Source of the DNA: an uncultured Paracoccaceae bacterium
GTDB taxonomy: Bacteria; Pseudomonadota; Alphaproteobacteria; Rhodobacterales; Rhodobacteraceae
DNA: 64,000 nt
Reading direction: 5' to 3'
NCBI GenBank assembly: GCA_951812615.1
Contig: CATOSU010000004.1
Span: 124,001 to 188,000, forward strand
Below are positions 8,746 through 17,247 of the stretch, piece by piece (position 1 is the stretch's first letter; every line of letters starts with the position of its first letter). Under the pieces are notes generated by a model. That model was not told the origin of the DNA, did no database searches, and worked only from the letters and a program-made list of their open reading frames with translations. Both the position numbers and the translations under genes were made by a program.

Positions 8746-9251
8746 GCTGGCGCGCAACCCCCGAAACCATCGTTCTGGCGGCGCTTCTGGCGTTCTCCGT
8801 TCTAGGACTGGTGTTCATGGGGTCTTTGGTGGCCGAGCCGAAACTGCTGTTTGGCCGGTCGCTGTCTGCGCTGGCACCCAGCCTGTTTCCGTCGATCATC
8901 CTGACCGCGCTGGCACTGCTATGCGCGCTGCTGCTGTTTCTGCTCGTACACGGCGAAATTCAGGACTTCGAAAGCAGCACGAACCGGTCCGAATGGATCC
9001 GCGCGACCACGTTCTTTGGGATCATGCTGCTTTATGCCGTGACGATGCAGCCTTTCGGTTTCCTGATTTCGTCGGCCATCGCGGTGGTTCTGCTGTCGGT
9101 CCTGATGGGAAATCGGTCGCCGCTGCAGATCGGCGCCCTCGCATGTGCTGGTCCGGTTCTGCTCTATCTCGCTGCGACACGATTGCTGGCGGTATCGCTG
9201 CCCGAACTTCACACGATTGAGCTCGCCTATGCGCGCCTGTTGGGAGGGTGA
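8742..9251 (+). CDS. TTT transporter small permease (TctB family), copy 2
   Basis: Small membrane protein of 169 residues with four hydrophobic segments, assigned to TctB by topology, length and its place before a TctA gene. Its ATG overlaps the end of the DctP-like gene by 4 bases, so it is translationally coupled to it. Sequence similarity to copy 1 is low apart from general layout, as usual for TctB, so the two transporters are not a recent duplication. With the TctA and TctC genes that follow it completes a second TTT system. Confidence 0.8.
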   Translation: MSWRATPETIVLAALLAFSVLGLVFMGSLVAEPKLLFGRSLSALAPSLFPSIILTALALLCALLLFLLVHGEIQDFESSTNRSEWIRATTFFGIMLLYAVTMQPFGFLISSAIAVVLLSVLMGNRSPLQIGALACAGPVLLYLAATRLLAVSLPELHTIELAYARLLGG

Positions 9252-9286
9252 GCCTATGGGTATCGGTTTCAATCTGAGGATCGGCC

Positions 9287-10768
9287 ATGTTTGAGCAGCT
9301 AGCAGAAGGCTTCGCAATGGCCCTGCGGGTCGACACATTCGTGATGATGTGTTTCGGCCTGTTCGGCGGCATGTTCGTCGGTGCCCTGCCGGGGTTCACG
9401 ACCCTGATGGCCATGGCGATCCTGTTGCCGATCTCGTTCTTTCTGGACCCTATCGTGGGCATCCCGTTTCTGCTGGGCGTCTACAAGGGCGGCATTTTCG
9501 GAGGCAGCATCCCCGCCATCCTGATTTCGATGCCGGGCACCGGTGCGGCGGTTGCCACCACGCTGGACGGGTACAAGCTGACCCAGAAGGGCAAGTCCCG
9601 CAAGGCGCTGGACATCGCGCTGTTCTCGTCGGTTTTCGGCGATACGGCGAGCGACATCTTCACCATCCTGATGATTTTCCCCATCGCGTTTCTGGTGATG
9701 CAGTTCGGGCCGCCGGAATTGTTTGCGGTGCTGCTGCTCAGCCTTGTCATCATCGCATCAACCTCGGGCGGCAAACCGCTCAAGGGGCTGGTGATGATGA
9801 TGTTCGGCCTGTGGCTGTCCTTCATCGGAACCGATCCTCTGGGCGGGGTCGAGCGGTTCACGTTCGGACTGTTCGAACTGAAATCGGGTATTCCGCTGCT
9901 GCCCATGCTGATCGGCGTGTTTGCCATCCCCGAGATAGCGATCGTCGTGATGCGCAATCAAAAGGCCCGGCAACTGGCCGCGCTTCTCGGAGAGCGGCTG
10001 TCGATGGCCGAGTTCCGGCGGTGTTTCCGCACGATCTGCAGATCGACGGTGATCGGGACATCGATCGGCGTGGTGCCCGGGCTCGGACAGGTTGTGGCGG
10101 CCATGATGGGGTATTCGGCGGCCAAGAATGCCTCGGCGCATCCGGAAACCTTCGGGGAGGGCGAGATCGAGGGCGTTGCCGCGGCCGAGGCGGCCAACAA
10201 CGCTGTGAACGGCCCGACGATGGTGCCGCTTCTGACGCTCGGGATCCCGGGTGACAAGGTGACGGCCATCCTGCTTGGCGCCTTTGTCGCGCAGGGGCTG
10301 CGCCCGGGGCCGCAGCTTTTTACCGAGCAGGGGTCCACGGTGTTCGCAATCCTGATCGCGATGGTCTTTGCCAACCTGCTTTTCCTGGTGATCGGCTACC
10401 TGTCCATCCCGTTCTTTTCGCGGCTTGTGACGATCAAGGTTTCCATCCTGATCCCGCTGGTGATCCTGTTCGCATTTGCCGGGGCCTATGTCTTCCGCTC
10501 CGACAGCTTCGATCTGGTGATGCTGGTGGCATTCGGGGTCTTCGGGGTTATCGCCCGCGCGGCCCGGTTCGACGTAATGCCCATGGTGATGGGCTTCATT
10601 CTGGGTCCGCCCATGGAATACGCATTCGGCCAGACGGTCGCCATGACCAACGGCGATGCATTCGGCTTTTTCTTTGGTGAGCGGCTGGGCGCACTGGCCA
10701 TTCTGCTTGCAATCCCCTGTATCGGCTTCTTCCTTTGGAAACGGATGCGATCCGTTCCCGCAGGCTGA
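9287..10768 (+). CDS. TTT transporter large permease (TctA family), copy 2
   Basis: Large TTT permease of 493 residues with about twelve membrane segments. It carries GALPGFTTLMAMAILLP near residue 28, SMPGTGAAVATTLDG near residue 80, GVVPGLGQVVAAMMGYSAAK near residue 265 and AAEAANNAVNGPTMVPLLTLG. GAGGA 6 bases upstream supports the ATG at 9287. It is clearly divergent from copy 1 at 5162, consistent with a different substrate or a different origin. The matching binding protein is encoded immediately downstream. Confidence 0.93.
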   Translation: MFEQLAEGFAMALRVDTFVMMCFGLFGGMFVGALPGFTTLMAMAILLPISFFLDPIVGIPFLLGVYKGGIFGGSIPAILISMPGTGAAVATTLDGYKLTQKGKSRKALDIALFSSVFGDTASDIFTILMIFPIAFLVMQFGPPELFAVLLLSLVIIASTSGGKPLKGLVMMMFGLWLSFIGTDPLGGVERFTFGLFELKSGIPLLPMLIGVFAIPEIAIVVMRNQKARQLAALLGERLSMAEFRRCFRTICRSTVIGTSIGVVPGLGQVVAAMMGYSAAKNASAHPETFGEGEIEGVAAAEAANNAVNGPTMVPLLTLGIPGDKVTAILLGAFVAQGLRPGPQLFTEQGSTVFAILIAMVFANLLFLVIGYLSIPFFSRLVTIKVSILIPLVILFAFAGAYVFRSDSFDLVMLVAFGVFGVIARAARFDVMPMVMGFILGPPMEYAFGQTVAMTNGDAFGFFFGERLGALAILLAIPCIGFFLWKRMRSVPAG

Positions 10769-10844
10769 ACCGATTGATCGGTCCGGGGCGGACGCATCGA
10801 CGTCCCGGGCGCACCCAAGAAACGATGCACGAAGGGAGAATGAA

Positions 10845-11816
10845 ATGCTGAGAAGTTCCATCAAACGGGCCGCATCGGTTGTGGCCGCGGCCGGTCTGGC
10901 TGTCGCCGCGACGGTTGGCACTGCCTGGGCCGAATACCCGGAAAAGCCGATCACGATGGTCATTCCGCTGGGGGCCGGCGGTTCGCATGACCTCAATGCC
11001 CGTGTCATCACGTCGATCATCCCGACCTATCTGAATCAGGCGATGATTGTTCGCCTGACCCCGGGGGCCGGTGGTCAGAAGGGCACAAACGAGGTCGCCA
11101 ATGCGCCGGCCGACGGTTATACGCTGTTGTTCACCCATAACTACATCGACATGCTGCAGCAGCATGTTGAAAACCTGCCCTACGATCCCAAGGCGGATTT
11201 CAAGGCCGTGGCCCGCATCAACTATGCGCCGATTGCAGTCGTCGTGCGCGGCGACAGCCCGTATCAGACCTTTGAGGATCTGGTTGCGGCCTCCAAAGAC
11301 AACCCGGGTGGCATCCAGATGGCGCATTCGGGCAACTGGGGTGCGCTGTTCGTGCCGGCGGCTCAGATCATGAAGGCCCTTGGCGTGTCGTGGAACCTCG
11401 TTCCCTATCAGGGTGGCGGTCCGGCTCTGCAGGCGCTGCTGGCCGGTGACGCAGATGTCACCATGGGCTTCCCGTCGGCAATCGGAAGCCACGTGAGCGC
11501 AGGGACCCTGCGGGTGCTTGCCACGGCAGGTGCAGAGCGCATCTATGACGACGTCCCGACATTCGGTGAAGTGGGCGTCGAAGGCGATGTCGGCTTCATG
11601 CACCGCGTTGTTCTGGCCCCCTCCGACACGCCTGACGAGGTCATCGAAGCCCTTGGCGCCGCATTCAAGGCGCTGGAAGGCGATAAAACTTTCAACCGCA
11701 TGATGGGCCGGCTGGGTGAAAACATCGATATCATCGATTCAGACGCCTATGAAGCCATGCGCGACGATCAGAGCGTGGCCTACAAGGAACTGGTCAAGGC
11801 GCTGACATCGCAATAG
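10845..11816 (+). CDS. TTT transporter substrate-binding protein (TctC family), copy 2
   Basis: Periplasmic binding protein of 323 residues with a Sec signal peptide (two basic residues, an alanine-rich core, AWA before Glu at about residue 26). EYPEKPITMVIPLGAGGSHD at the mature N-terminus and APADGYTLLFTHNY are typical of the Bug/TctC family. GGGAGA precedes the ATG at 10845. It is the last gene of the operon, unlike copy 1 which precedes its permeases, so the two cassettes have opposite gene orders (C-B-A and B-A-C). A strong inverted repeat follows. Confidence 0.92.
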   Translation: MLRSSIKRAASVVAAAGLAVAATVGTAWAEYPEKPITMVIPLGAGGSHDLNARVITSIIPTYLNQAMIVRLTPGAGGQKGTNEVANAPADGYTLLFTHNYIDMLQQHVENLPYDPKADFKAVARINYAPIAVVVRGDSPYQTFEDLVAASKDNPGGIQMAHSGNWGALFVPAAQIMKALGVSWNLVPYQGGGPALQALLAGDADVTMGFPSAIGSHVSAGTLRVLATAGAERIYDDVPTFGEVGVEGDVGFMHRVVLAPSDTPDEVIEALGAAFKALEGDKTFNRMMGRLGENIDIIDSDAYEAMRDDQSVAYKELVKALTSQ

Positions 11817-11836
11817 GCGGTGCCGTAACGCAAACC

Positions 11837-11873
11837 CCGGGACCGGGCGGCGATTGCTGCAGCCCGGTCCCGG
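11837..11873. terminator. Inverted repeat, probable bidirectional terminator
   Basis: Two 12-base arms (11837-11848 and 11862-11873) are perfect inverted copies separated by 13 bases. They lie between the convergent TctC copy 2 and Ldh genes. No U-tract follows on either strand, so termination is inferred from stem strength and position. Confidence 0.65.
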
Positions 11874-11900
11874 ATCCGGGACTGGCGGGTCACGACGGTT

Positions 11901-12956
11901 TCAAAGCGGATCAACGCCGAGATCGGATGCGACCCCAGCCAGTTGCGCGCGCAGTGGCGCAGAAATCGGAATTCCCGTGTCGGATCGTTCGGCCAGTACG
12001 CGCTGAAGCCTTTCGCCCGGCAGACGGATTTCCTTAACGCCCGGAAGCAACGGAGATGACTTCATCTCCTCCCATACCTTGTCGATCCCGTGCCGGAATT
12101 CCGCCGGATCAGCAAAGGCTTTGACATCGAGAGCAAGGATAAGATGCCCGGTATTCGTGACAGAGGTCGCATCGGCGTTGAAGTCGATCACATCGCGCCC
12201 GAAGGCCGCGCCGTTCAGCGTCCCGGCCAATATCCCGAAAATCAGCGACAACCCGTAACCCTTTGGCCCGCCGATGGGCAAAAGAAAACCTTCGGCGGCG
12301 CGGGCGGGATCGGTCAGGGGATCGCCGTTGCGGTCGATCATCCAGCCTTCGGGCATCTGCTGACCCCGCTGGGCCGCGGTCTTGACCTTGCCATAGGCGG
12401 CAACCGTCGTCGCCATGTCCAGCACGATCGGCGGGCGGTTCATCGCCGGAATGGCGACCGCAATCGGGTTCGTGCTGAGCAGCATTTCGGTTCCGCCCCA
12501 GGGCGGCAGGTGGTTTGCACTGCCGACGGCTATGTAGAGGCCGATCATGTCCTTTTTCAGCGGCATCATCGCATAGAGCGACGCCGGACCGGCATGATTG
12601 GAGTGCCGGGCTCCGACCCAGGCAATGCCTGTCTTTTCGGCCTTTTCCATCGCCAGTTCGGTGGCGTGGTGCATCACAAGATGGCCCAGCCCGTTGTCCC
12701 CGTCGATCAGGGCGGTTGCGCTGCGCTCCTGCACCCGGCGAAACCGGGCGTTGACGTTCAGTCCGCCGGCACGAATGCGCCTGATATACATCGGCAACCG
12801 GAAGACCCCGTGGCCATCCTGACCGATCAGGTCAGCCTTGGTCATAAGGTCCGCCGCGGTGGTTGCATCGGCCTCGGGCATTCCGGTGGCCTGAAAGCAT
12901 GCGGCAATGAAACTGCGTAATGCCGTGCTGCTGACTGTCGAGATCTGTTCTGGCAT
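11901..12956 (-). CDS. Ldh-family (malate/L-lactate/ureidoglycolate type) dehydrogenase
   Basis: NAD(P)-dependent 2-hydroxyacid dehydrogenase of 351 residues belonging to the Ldh2/MDH2 family, which is unrelated to classical lactate dehydrogenase. Family marks include the segment DGHGVFRLPMYIRRIRAGG near residue 48, ARHSNHAGPAS with the conserved histidine, STNPIAVAIP near residue 160 and GPKGYGLSL near residue 230. GGAGAG before the ATG at 12956 supports that start; the frame is open further upstream but has no such site. Relatives include ComC-type (R)-sulfolactate dehydrogenases and ureidoglycolate dehydrogenase. It is divergent from the cupin gene with 58 bases between them. Confidence 0.9.
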   Translation of the reverse strand: MPEQISTVSSTALRSFIAACFQATGMPEADATTAADLMTKADLIGQDGHGVFRLPMYIRRIRAGGLNVNARFRRVQERSATALIDGDNGLGHLVMHHATELAMEKAEKTGIAWVGARHSNHAGPASLYAMMPLKKDMIGLYIAVGSANHLPPWGGTEMLLSTNPIAVAIPAMNRPPIVLDMATTVAAYGKVKTAAQRGQQMPEGWMIDRNGDPLTDPARAAEGFLLPIGGPKGYGLSLIFGILAGTLNGAAFGRDVIDFNADATSVTNTGHLILALDVKAFADPAEFRHGIDKVWEEMKSSPLLPGVKEIRLPGERLQRVLAERSDTGIPISAPLRAQLAGVASDLGVDPL

Positions 12957-13014
12957 GAAATTACTCTCCTGCACCGGGCGGCGTTGCCGTCCGCAAAACT
13001 GAAAGGAAACCGAA

Positions 13015-13419
13015 ATGGCTGATGGAGTGGTCGTTCCGTATGACGATATTTCGCCCTTTGCCCGCGGTGACGGTGTCGAAACCCGGCTCATGATCGGCAA
13101 ACACATCGATGCCACGGCGCCCTTTACGACCGGTACGACGGTTTTTCCGGCGGGTGCAGCCGCGCCGCTGCACAGTCACAATTGCGCAGAACAGGTGACG
13201 ATCCTCGAAGGCGAGGCCGAAGCGCTCGTCGGGGGAGAACTGAAGACGCTGGGCTGCATGGACAGCACGTTTATCCCGGCGGATGTGCCCCACTACTTCA
13301 GGAACACCGGTTCGGGCCGGCTAGTCATCTTTTGGATCTACGGCGCAAGGGACGTCACTCGCACATTCACGGACACCGGTGAAACGGTGCCGCATATGTC
13401 GCCACAGGATCAGGTTTGA
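13015..13419 (+). CDS. Small single-domain cupin protein
   Basis: Protein of 134 residues with one cupin barrel. Motif 1 is seen as PLHSHNCAEQVTILEGEAE (about residues 44-62), with two His and one Glu as likely metal ligands, and motif 2 as DSTFIPADVPHYFRN (about residues 83-97), with the last metal-binding His. AAAGGA precedes the ATG at 13015. Such proteins may be dioxygenases, isomerases or binding proteins. It is divergent from the Ldh-family gene and lies upstream of the GntR gene across 209 bases that hold two operator palindromes. The reaction is unknown. Confidence 0.88.
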   Translation: MADGVVVPYDDISPFARGDGVETRLMIGKHIDATAPFTTGTTVFPAGAAAPLHSHNCAEQVTILEGEAEALVGGELKTLGCMDSTFIPADVPHYFRNTGSGRLVIFWIYGARDVTRTFTDTGETVPHMSPQDQV

Positions 13420-13479
13420 CCGGTTCTTGGCCGGTCCCGTGTCGCCGGGGGAATACAAGTTTGGATATCTCCACATTAA

Positions 13480-13489
13480 TGGTTGACCA
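13480..13489. promoter_or_regulatory. GntR-type operator TGGTTGACCA
   Basis: A TGGT-N2-ACCA palindrome lies within a longer AT-rich near-palindrome (ATTAATGGTTGACCAATATT), 140 bases upstream of the GntR gene start. It probably marks the promoter of the GntR operon or an upstream auxiliary site. It matches the copies at 2703, 2716, 13619, 25188 and 25324. Confidence 0.6.
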
Positions 13490-13618
13490 ATATTAACTGT
13501 CGTGAGATCAACGTATGGCAATCGAATGATACCACCACCAATAGAATTGGAAAGCCCTTATTTTTTTGGGTGTTGTCGGCATGTCTTGCCGTCCGGGTCA
13601 TTCGTCGATCAGGAGGTT

Positions 13619-13628
13619 TGGTGAACCA
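13619..13628. promoter_or_regulatory. GntR-type operator overlapping the GntR translation start
   Basis: TGGTGAACCA, identical to the two copies before the TTT operon, lies between the AGGAGG ribosome-binding site (13611-13616) and the ATG at 13629. Binding here would block transcription of the regulator's own gene, which suggests autorepression. Confidence 0.65.
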
Positions 13629-14306
13629 ATGTCGACAAAAGTTCTTTCACGAGTTCATTCATGGATCGCCGCGTCAGATCTGACCGAAGGCGCCCGGCTG
13701 CCTGCGGAACGCGACCTGTCCGCTACGCTCGGTGTCAGCCGCGGAGAATTGCGCAAAGCCCTGCTTGTTCTCGAGGCCAATGGTGTCCTCACACGTCAGG
13801 TCGGGCGCGGGACCTTCATTTCGAAATTGCCCAAGCAACGAAAATCTGACGGGACGAAAAGCGTCGTGTCCGACCTTGCCGAGCGCACCGGCCCGCACGA
13901 GGCAATGATGGCGCGTCTGGCGCTGGAACCGGAACTGGCCCGGATGGCCGCGCTGCATTCATCTCCGCGGCAGCTGCGCGAGCTTCGCAAGCTGGCCAAT
14001 TCTATGCGAAACGCTTCCAGCTGGCTGGCTTACGAGGAACTGGATTCGCGCTTTCACGATATCTTGGCCGAGGCGTCCGGCAATTCACTGCTGCATGAGC
14101 TGCACAAGATCCTGAATGGCGTGCGTTACGTTGTCGTCTGGCGCAGGCTCAACACGCCGGTCGCCGGGCCCGATGCGGACTATCACTCATTCGACGAACA
14201 CGATGTGATCGTTTCAGCGCTGGAGCAGCGCGATGGCGCTCAGGCCTACAAGGCCATGAAAAAACACCTGCAAAGCACAATGTCCACCATGGCGGAAGTC
14301 GATTGA
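13629..14306 (+). CDS. GntR-family regulator, FCD (FadR) subfamily
   Basis: Regulator of 225 residues. The N-terminal winged helix-turn-helix (about residues 1-72) shows LTEGARLPAERDLSATLGVS and the wing GRGTFISKL. A C-terminal all-helical FCD effector domain (about 95-220) has FHDILAEASGN and other metal/acid-binding positions. FCD regulators usually sense organic acids and repress catabolic and transport operons. The ATG at 13629 follows AGGAGG by 12 bases. The operator palindrome TGGT-N2-ACCA overlaps its start and recurs before three other transcription units in the window, so it is the best candidate for the local master regulator. The gene leads an operon of three oxidoreductases. Confidence 0.92.
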   Translation: MSTKVLSRVHSWIAASDLTEGARLPAERDLSATLGVSRGELRKALLVLEANGVLTRQVGRGTFISKLPKQRKSDGTKSVVSDLAERTGPHEAMMARLALEPELARMAALHSSPRQLRELRKLANSMRNASSWLAYEELDSRFHDILAEASGNSLLHELHKILNGVRYVVVWRRLNTPVAGPDADYHSFDEHDVIVSALEQRDGAQAYKAMKKHLQSTMSTMAEVD

Positions 14307-14358
14307 TCCGGCCGGTGCCGGAAACGCTCTGCTGAGAAACAGAAACGGAAAGAAGTTA

Positions 14359-15432
14359 ATGAAACAAGTCGAAGTTGCCGTGATCGGCTGTGGTTGGTGC
14401 GGCGGGATCAGGGCGGAGTCGCTGGCCAAATCTGCCCTCGTGGACAAGCTGCACATTTGTGAGATCAAGCCCGATCGGCTGGAGGAGGTCCGGACCCTGA
14501 CCAACCCCGCCACTGCCACGCTCGACTATCGTGTCATCACCGCCAATCCGGCGATTTCGGTCGTGTATATCTCCACCACGCCCGAGGGGTCGCATTATCC
14601 GATTGCGCGCGACTGCTTGATGGCCGGCAAGCATGTGCTGCTGGAAAAGCCCATTGCGCTCGAACTGTGGGAAGCCGACGAACTGATCGCGCTGGCCAAA
14701 TCGAACGGTCTGAAATTCACCATCGGCTATTCGCAGAGGTTCAACGGCAAGATCGCATATGCCAAGAAATCGATCGCCGAGGGCAAGCTGGGCAAGGTTG
14801 TGAACGTCATGGTCAGCCGGCATTTGTCCCGCAATCTGGGCAAGAAGATCGCCAATCGCGTGAAGCTGTCACCGGCGGCGATGGAATCCACCCATGATCT
14901 TGATTTCGTGTTCTGGCTGCTGGGGCCGGCCAAACCGGTCAAAATCTATTCGCAGGGTGCCTATGGATACATGAAGGAGCTGAACGGGTCCTATGACTGT
15001 CAGTGGAGCACGGTGACGATGGATGACGGCACGCTGGTGGTGATCGGCGGCGGCTGGAACCTGCCGCCAAGCTATCCGAACTACTGCGGTACGTGGATCG
15101 AGATCACCGGGACCGAAGGCGCCCTGATCCTTGACGACACGTCGCGCGACAACTGGCTCAACACGGTCGAAGGTGGCACCCAATACCCGATGTCGACGAT
15201 GCCGGGTGAACATGTCGACCACATGTTCGCAGGTCAGATGGGGCCGGAAACACTGCACTTTCTCGAAGCTGTGCTGCTGGACCGCGCCCCGATGGTTGCA
15301 CCGGAACACGCGCGGATGGTGATGGAAACCTATCTTGGTGCCGATATCTCGGCCGAAACCGGGGATCCGGTCGGATTGCCGCTGTCAAATCATTCGCTGG
15401 CCCAGCTCGCCGATATGAAGGCGGGGCAGTAA
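14359..15432 (+). CDS. Gfo/Idh/MocA-family oxidoreductase
   Basis: NAD(P)-dependent oxidoreductase of 357 residues with the Rossmann motif VIGCGWCGGIRAESLAK (about residues 8-24) and the EKPIALELWEADELI segment with the family lysine near residue 99. The C-terminal domain is complete. It lies 52 bases after the GntR gene and 24 bases before two 3-hydroxyisobutyrate-dehydrogenase-like genes, so the four probably form one transcript. It is a distant paralogue of the protein encoded at 6680 (similar length, different N-terminal motif). The substrate may be a cyclic polyol, sugar acid or aromatic dihydrodiol; the sequence alone does not decide. Confidence 0.9.
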   Translation: MKQVEVAVIGCGWCGGIRAESLAKSALVDKLHICEIKPDRLEEVRTLTNPATATLDYRVITANPAISVVYISTTPEGSHYPIARDCLMAGKHVLLEKPIALELWEADELIALAKSNGLKFTIGYSQRFNGKIAYAKKSIAEGKLGKVVNVMVSRHLSRNLGKKIANRVKLSPAAMESTHDLDFVFWLLGPAKPVKIYSQGAYGYMKELNGSYDCQWSTVTMDDGTLVVIGGGWNLPPSYPNYCGTWIEITGTEGALILDDTSRDNWLNTVEGGTQYPMSTMPGEHVDHMFAGQMGPETLHFLEAVLLDRAPMVAPEHARMVMETYLGADISAETGDPVGLPLSNHSLAQLADMKAGQ

Positions 15433-15456
15433 CCGGGTGACCCGGGGGGAGAACCG

Positions 15457-16362
15457 TTGAGCCAGACAGCCAAGCACGGCCCGGTGCCTGCGACTGCCGT
15501 TGTCGGACTGGGCCAGATGGGCCGCGGGATTGCGCGCAACCTTGATGCTGCGGGTCTTCTGGTGGCCGCGCATGACTTGTGTCAGGATGCGTTCGCCGCG
15601 GCCGAGTTTTCTGCCCGAGTTTGCGATGGAGGCGCTGCCGACCTGACAACGCGGGCCGACGTGGTCCTTTTCGCCGTTCCGTCCACCGTGCAGATTGCCG
15701 AACTGCTGGAGCATGTGGCGCTGCGGCCGGGCCAGATTATCGTCGACCTGACCACGTCCGACCCGAACCAGAGCCGGGACCTGTCCGGGAGGCTGGCCGC
15801 CAGCGCCGTGGGCTATCTCGACAGCGCGATGACCGGCGGTGCGGCTGGCGCTGATGCAGGCACGCTGACACTGATGACCGGTGGGTCCGCGGATGATGTG
15901 GCGCGCTGCCGGCCTGTGTTCGACGTGATTGCGTCCCGGGTGTTTCACATGGGCGGGGTCGGCACCGGGCATGCCATGAAGCTGGTGCACAACATGATCC
16001 TGCACAGCAGTTTCCTTGCCACCTGCGAAGGCCTGCGGCTTGCTGAACAGGCAGGACTGGATCCGGCCAGCGCGGTCGAGGTCCTGAACGCGGGCAACGC
16101 CCGCAGTTTCGTGACCGAGGTGCGTTTTCCGCGCGATATCCTGAGCGGCACGATGAATGCGCGATCGCGGATCGCAAATCTTGAAAAGGACCTTGGGCTG
16201 GCGGTCGGGTTTGCCGCGCGACAGGACAGCAGCACGCCCTATGGATCCCTGACACATACGCTGCTGGCCGCGGCTTTGGACGCAGGCCACGGCGATGCGG
16301 ATTTTTCGTGGCTGTTCCCGCTTTTCGGGGAATTGAGCGACAAACTGGAGGAAACCCAATGA
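15457..16362 (+). CDS. 3-hydroxyisobutyrate-dehydrogenase-family oxidoreductase 1
   Basis: Beta-hydroxyacid dehydrogenase of 301 residues. The N-terminal Rossmann motif is VGLGQMGRGIARNLDAAG (about residues 13-30), the substrate-binding segment appears as DSAMTGGAAGADAGTLTLM near residue 125, and the catalytic lysine lies in GTGHAMKLVHNMI near residue 174. The start is a TTG at 15457 behind GGGGGGAGA. Its stop overlaps the start of the next, related gene (ATGA). The family oxidises 3-hydroxyacids or reduces semialdehydes such as tartronate semialdehyde. The pairing of two relatives suggests successive or heteromeric action. Confidence 0.9.
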   Translation: MSQTAKHGPVPATAVVGLGQMGRGIARNLDAAGLLVAAHDLCQDAFAAAEFSARVCDGGAADLTTRADVVLFAVPSTVQIAELLEHVALRPGQIIVDLTTSDPNQSRDLSGRLAASAVGYLDSAMTGGAAGADAGTLTLMTGGSADDVARCRPVFDVIASRVFHMGGVGTGHAMKLVHNMILHSSFLATCEGLRLAEQAGLDPASAVEVLNAGNARSFVTEVRFPRDILSGTMNARSRIANLEKDLGLAVGFAARQDSSTPYGSLTHTLLAAALDAGHGDADFSWLFPLFGELSDKLEETQ

Positions 16363-17246
16363 ACGCAGGCGAGCTTCCCGCTTCGGTGGGCCTTTTCGGG
16401 CTGGGCCTGATCGGCGGCGCAATTGCAAAGCGCCTGATCGCAGCGGGGGTAAATGTGGTTGGCCACGATCCCGACGAAAACTGTATGGCGCAGCTGCGCG
16501 AGCTTGGCGGGGATCCAGTGCCGGCAGATCAGGTCTGGCAGGCCGGGTGCATTGTCAGCGCTGTTTTCAGCACCGACCAGTTGGCCGCGATAGTCGGGGC
16601 CGCGCCGCCGGCCGATGGCAAAACGCTCGTGTCCGTCAGCACCTGCGATCCCTCGCAGATGCCCGGGGTCGCCGAAAGTGCAGCGGCACGGGGTTACAAC
16701 CTGATCGAAGCCCCGATTTCGGGCACCAGCAAGGATCTGGCTGACGGCGACGCAATCCTGCTGGTAGCGGGCGACGAACACACAGCCCGGGGTCTGGCGC
16801 CGATGTTTGAGGCCCTGTCGCGCGCGCATTTCTTCGTTGGCGACATCGGAAACGGAAACCGCGCGAAACTGGCGATCAATCTGGTGCTCGGGCTCAGCCG
16901 GGTTGCCGTTGCCGAGGGCGTCGTATTTGCCAAGGCCGTCGGTCTGGATCCGGCGAATTTTCTGGAACTGGCGCTTCAGTCGGCGGCATCCTTGAAGGTA
17001 ATGGCCTCCAAGGGGCCGAAAATGGTTTCAAGGGATTTCTCGCCGCTGGGGCGCATTGCCCAGTCGGTCAAGGATTTCGGGCTGATCTGGGATCAGGCGC
17101 AGAACGCCGGGCAGGACCTGCCGATGGCGCATCGCTATCTGGAGTTGGTGGGCGACAGTCTGGCGCAAGGCGAGGGCGATCTGGACAATTCGGCTGTGCT
17201 TCTGGCCGTGGAAAGGGCGAATGTTCTGAAGCAAGCCGCTGATTAA
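16359..17246 (+). CDS. 3-hydroxyisobutyrate-dehydrogenase-family oxidoreductase 2
   Basis: Second beta-hydroxyacid dehydrogenase, 295 residues, with GLFGLGLIGGAIAKRL at about residues 11-26, a substrate-binding segment EAPISGTSKDLADGDAILLV near residue 115 and the catalytic lysine in GNGNRAKLAINLV near residue 169. The ATG overlaps the preceding stop and has GGAG upstream. It differs considerably from its neighbour, so this is an old pair and not a fresh duplication. The gene ends one base before the convergent SLC13 permease gene, with no room for a separate terminator. Confidence 0.88.
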   Translation: MNAGELPASVGLFGLGLIGGAIAKRLIAAGVNVVGHDPDENCMAQLRELGGDPVPADQVWQAGCIVSAVFSTDQLAAIVGAAPPADGKTLVSVSTCDPSQMPGVAESAAARGYNLIEAPISGTSKDLADGDAILLVAGDEHTARGLAPMFEALSRAHFFVGDIGNGNRAKLAINLVLGLSRVAVAEGVVFAKAVGLDPANFLELALQSAASLKVMASKGPKMVSRDFSPLGRIAQSVKDFGLIWDQAQNAGQDLPMAHRYLELVGDSLAQGEGDLDNSAVLLAVERANVLKQAAD

Positions 17247-17247
17247 T

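Noticed and set aside
9256-9294. Tiny frame (12 codons) just before TctA copy 2
   Set aside because: Too short to support; it overlaps the TctA start and may only be chance, although a coupling leader is possible.
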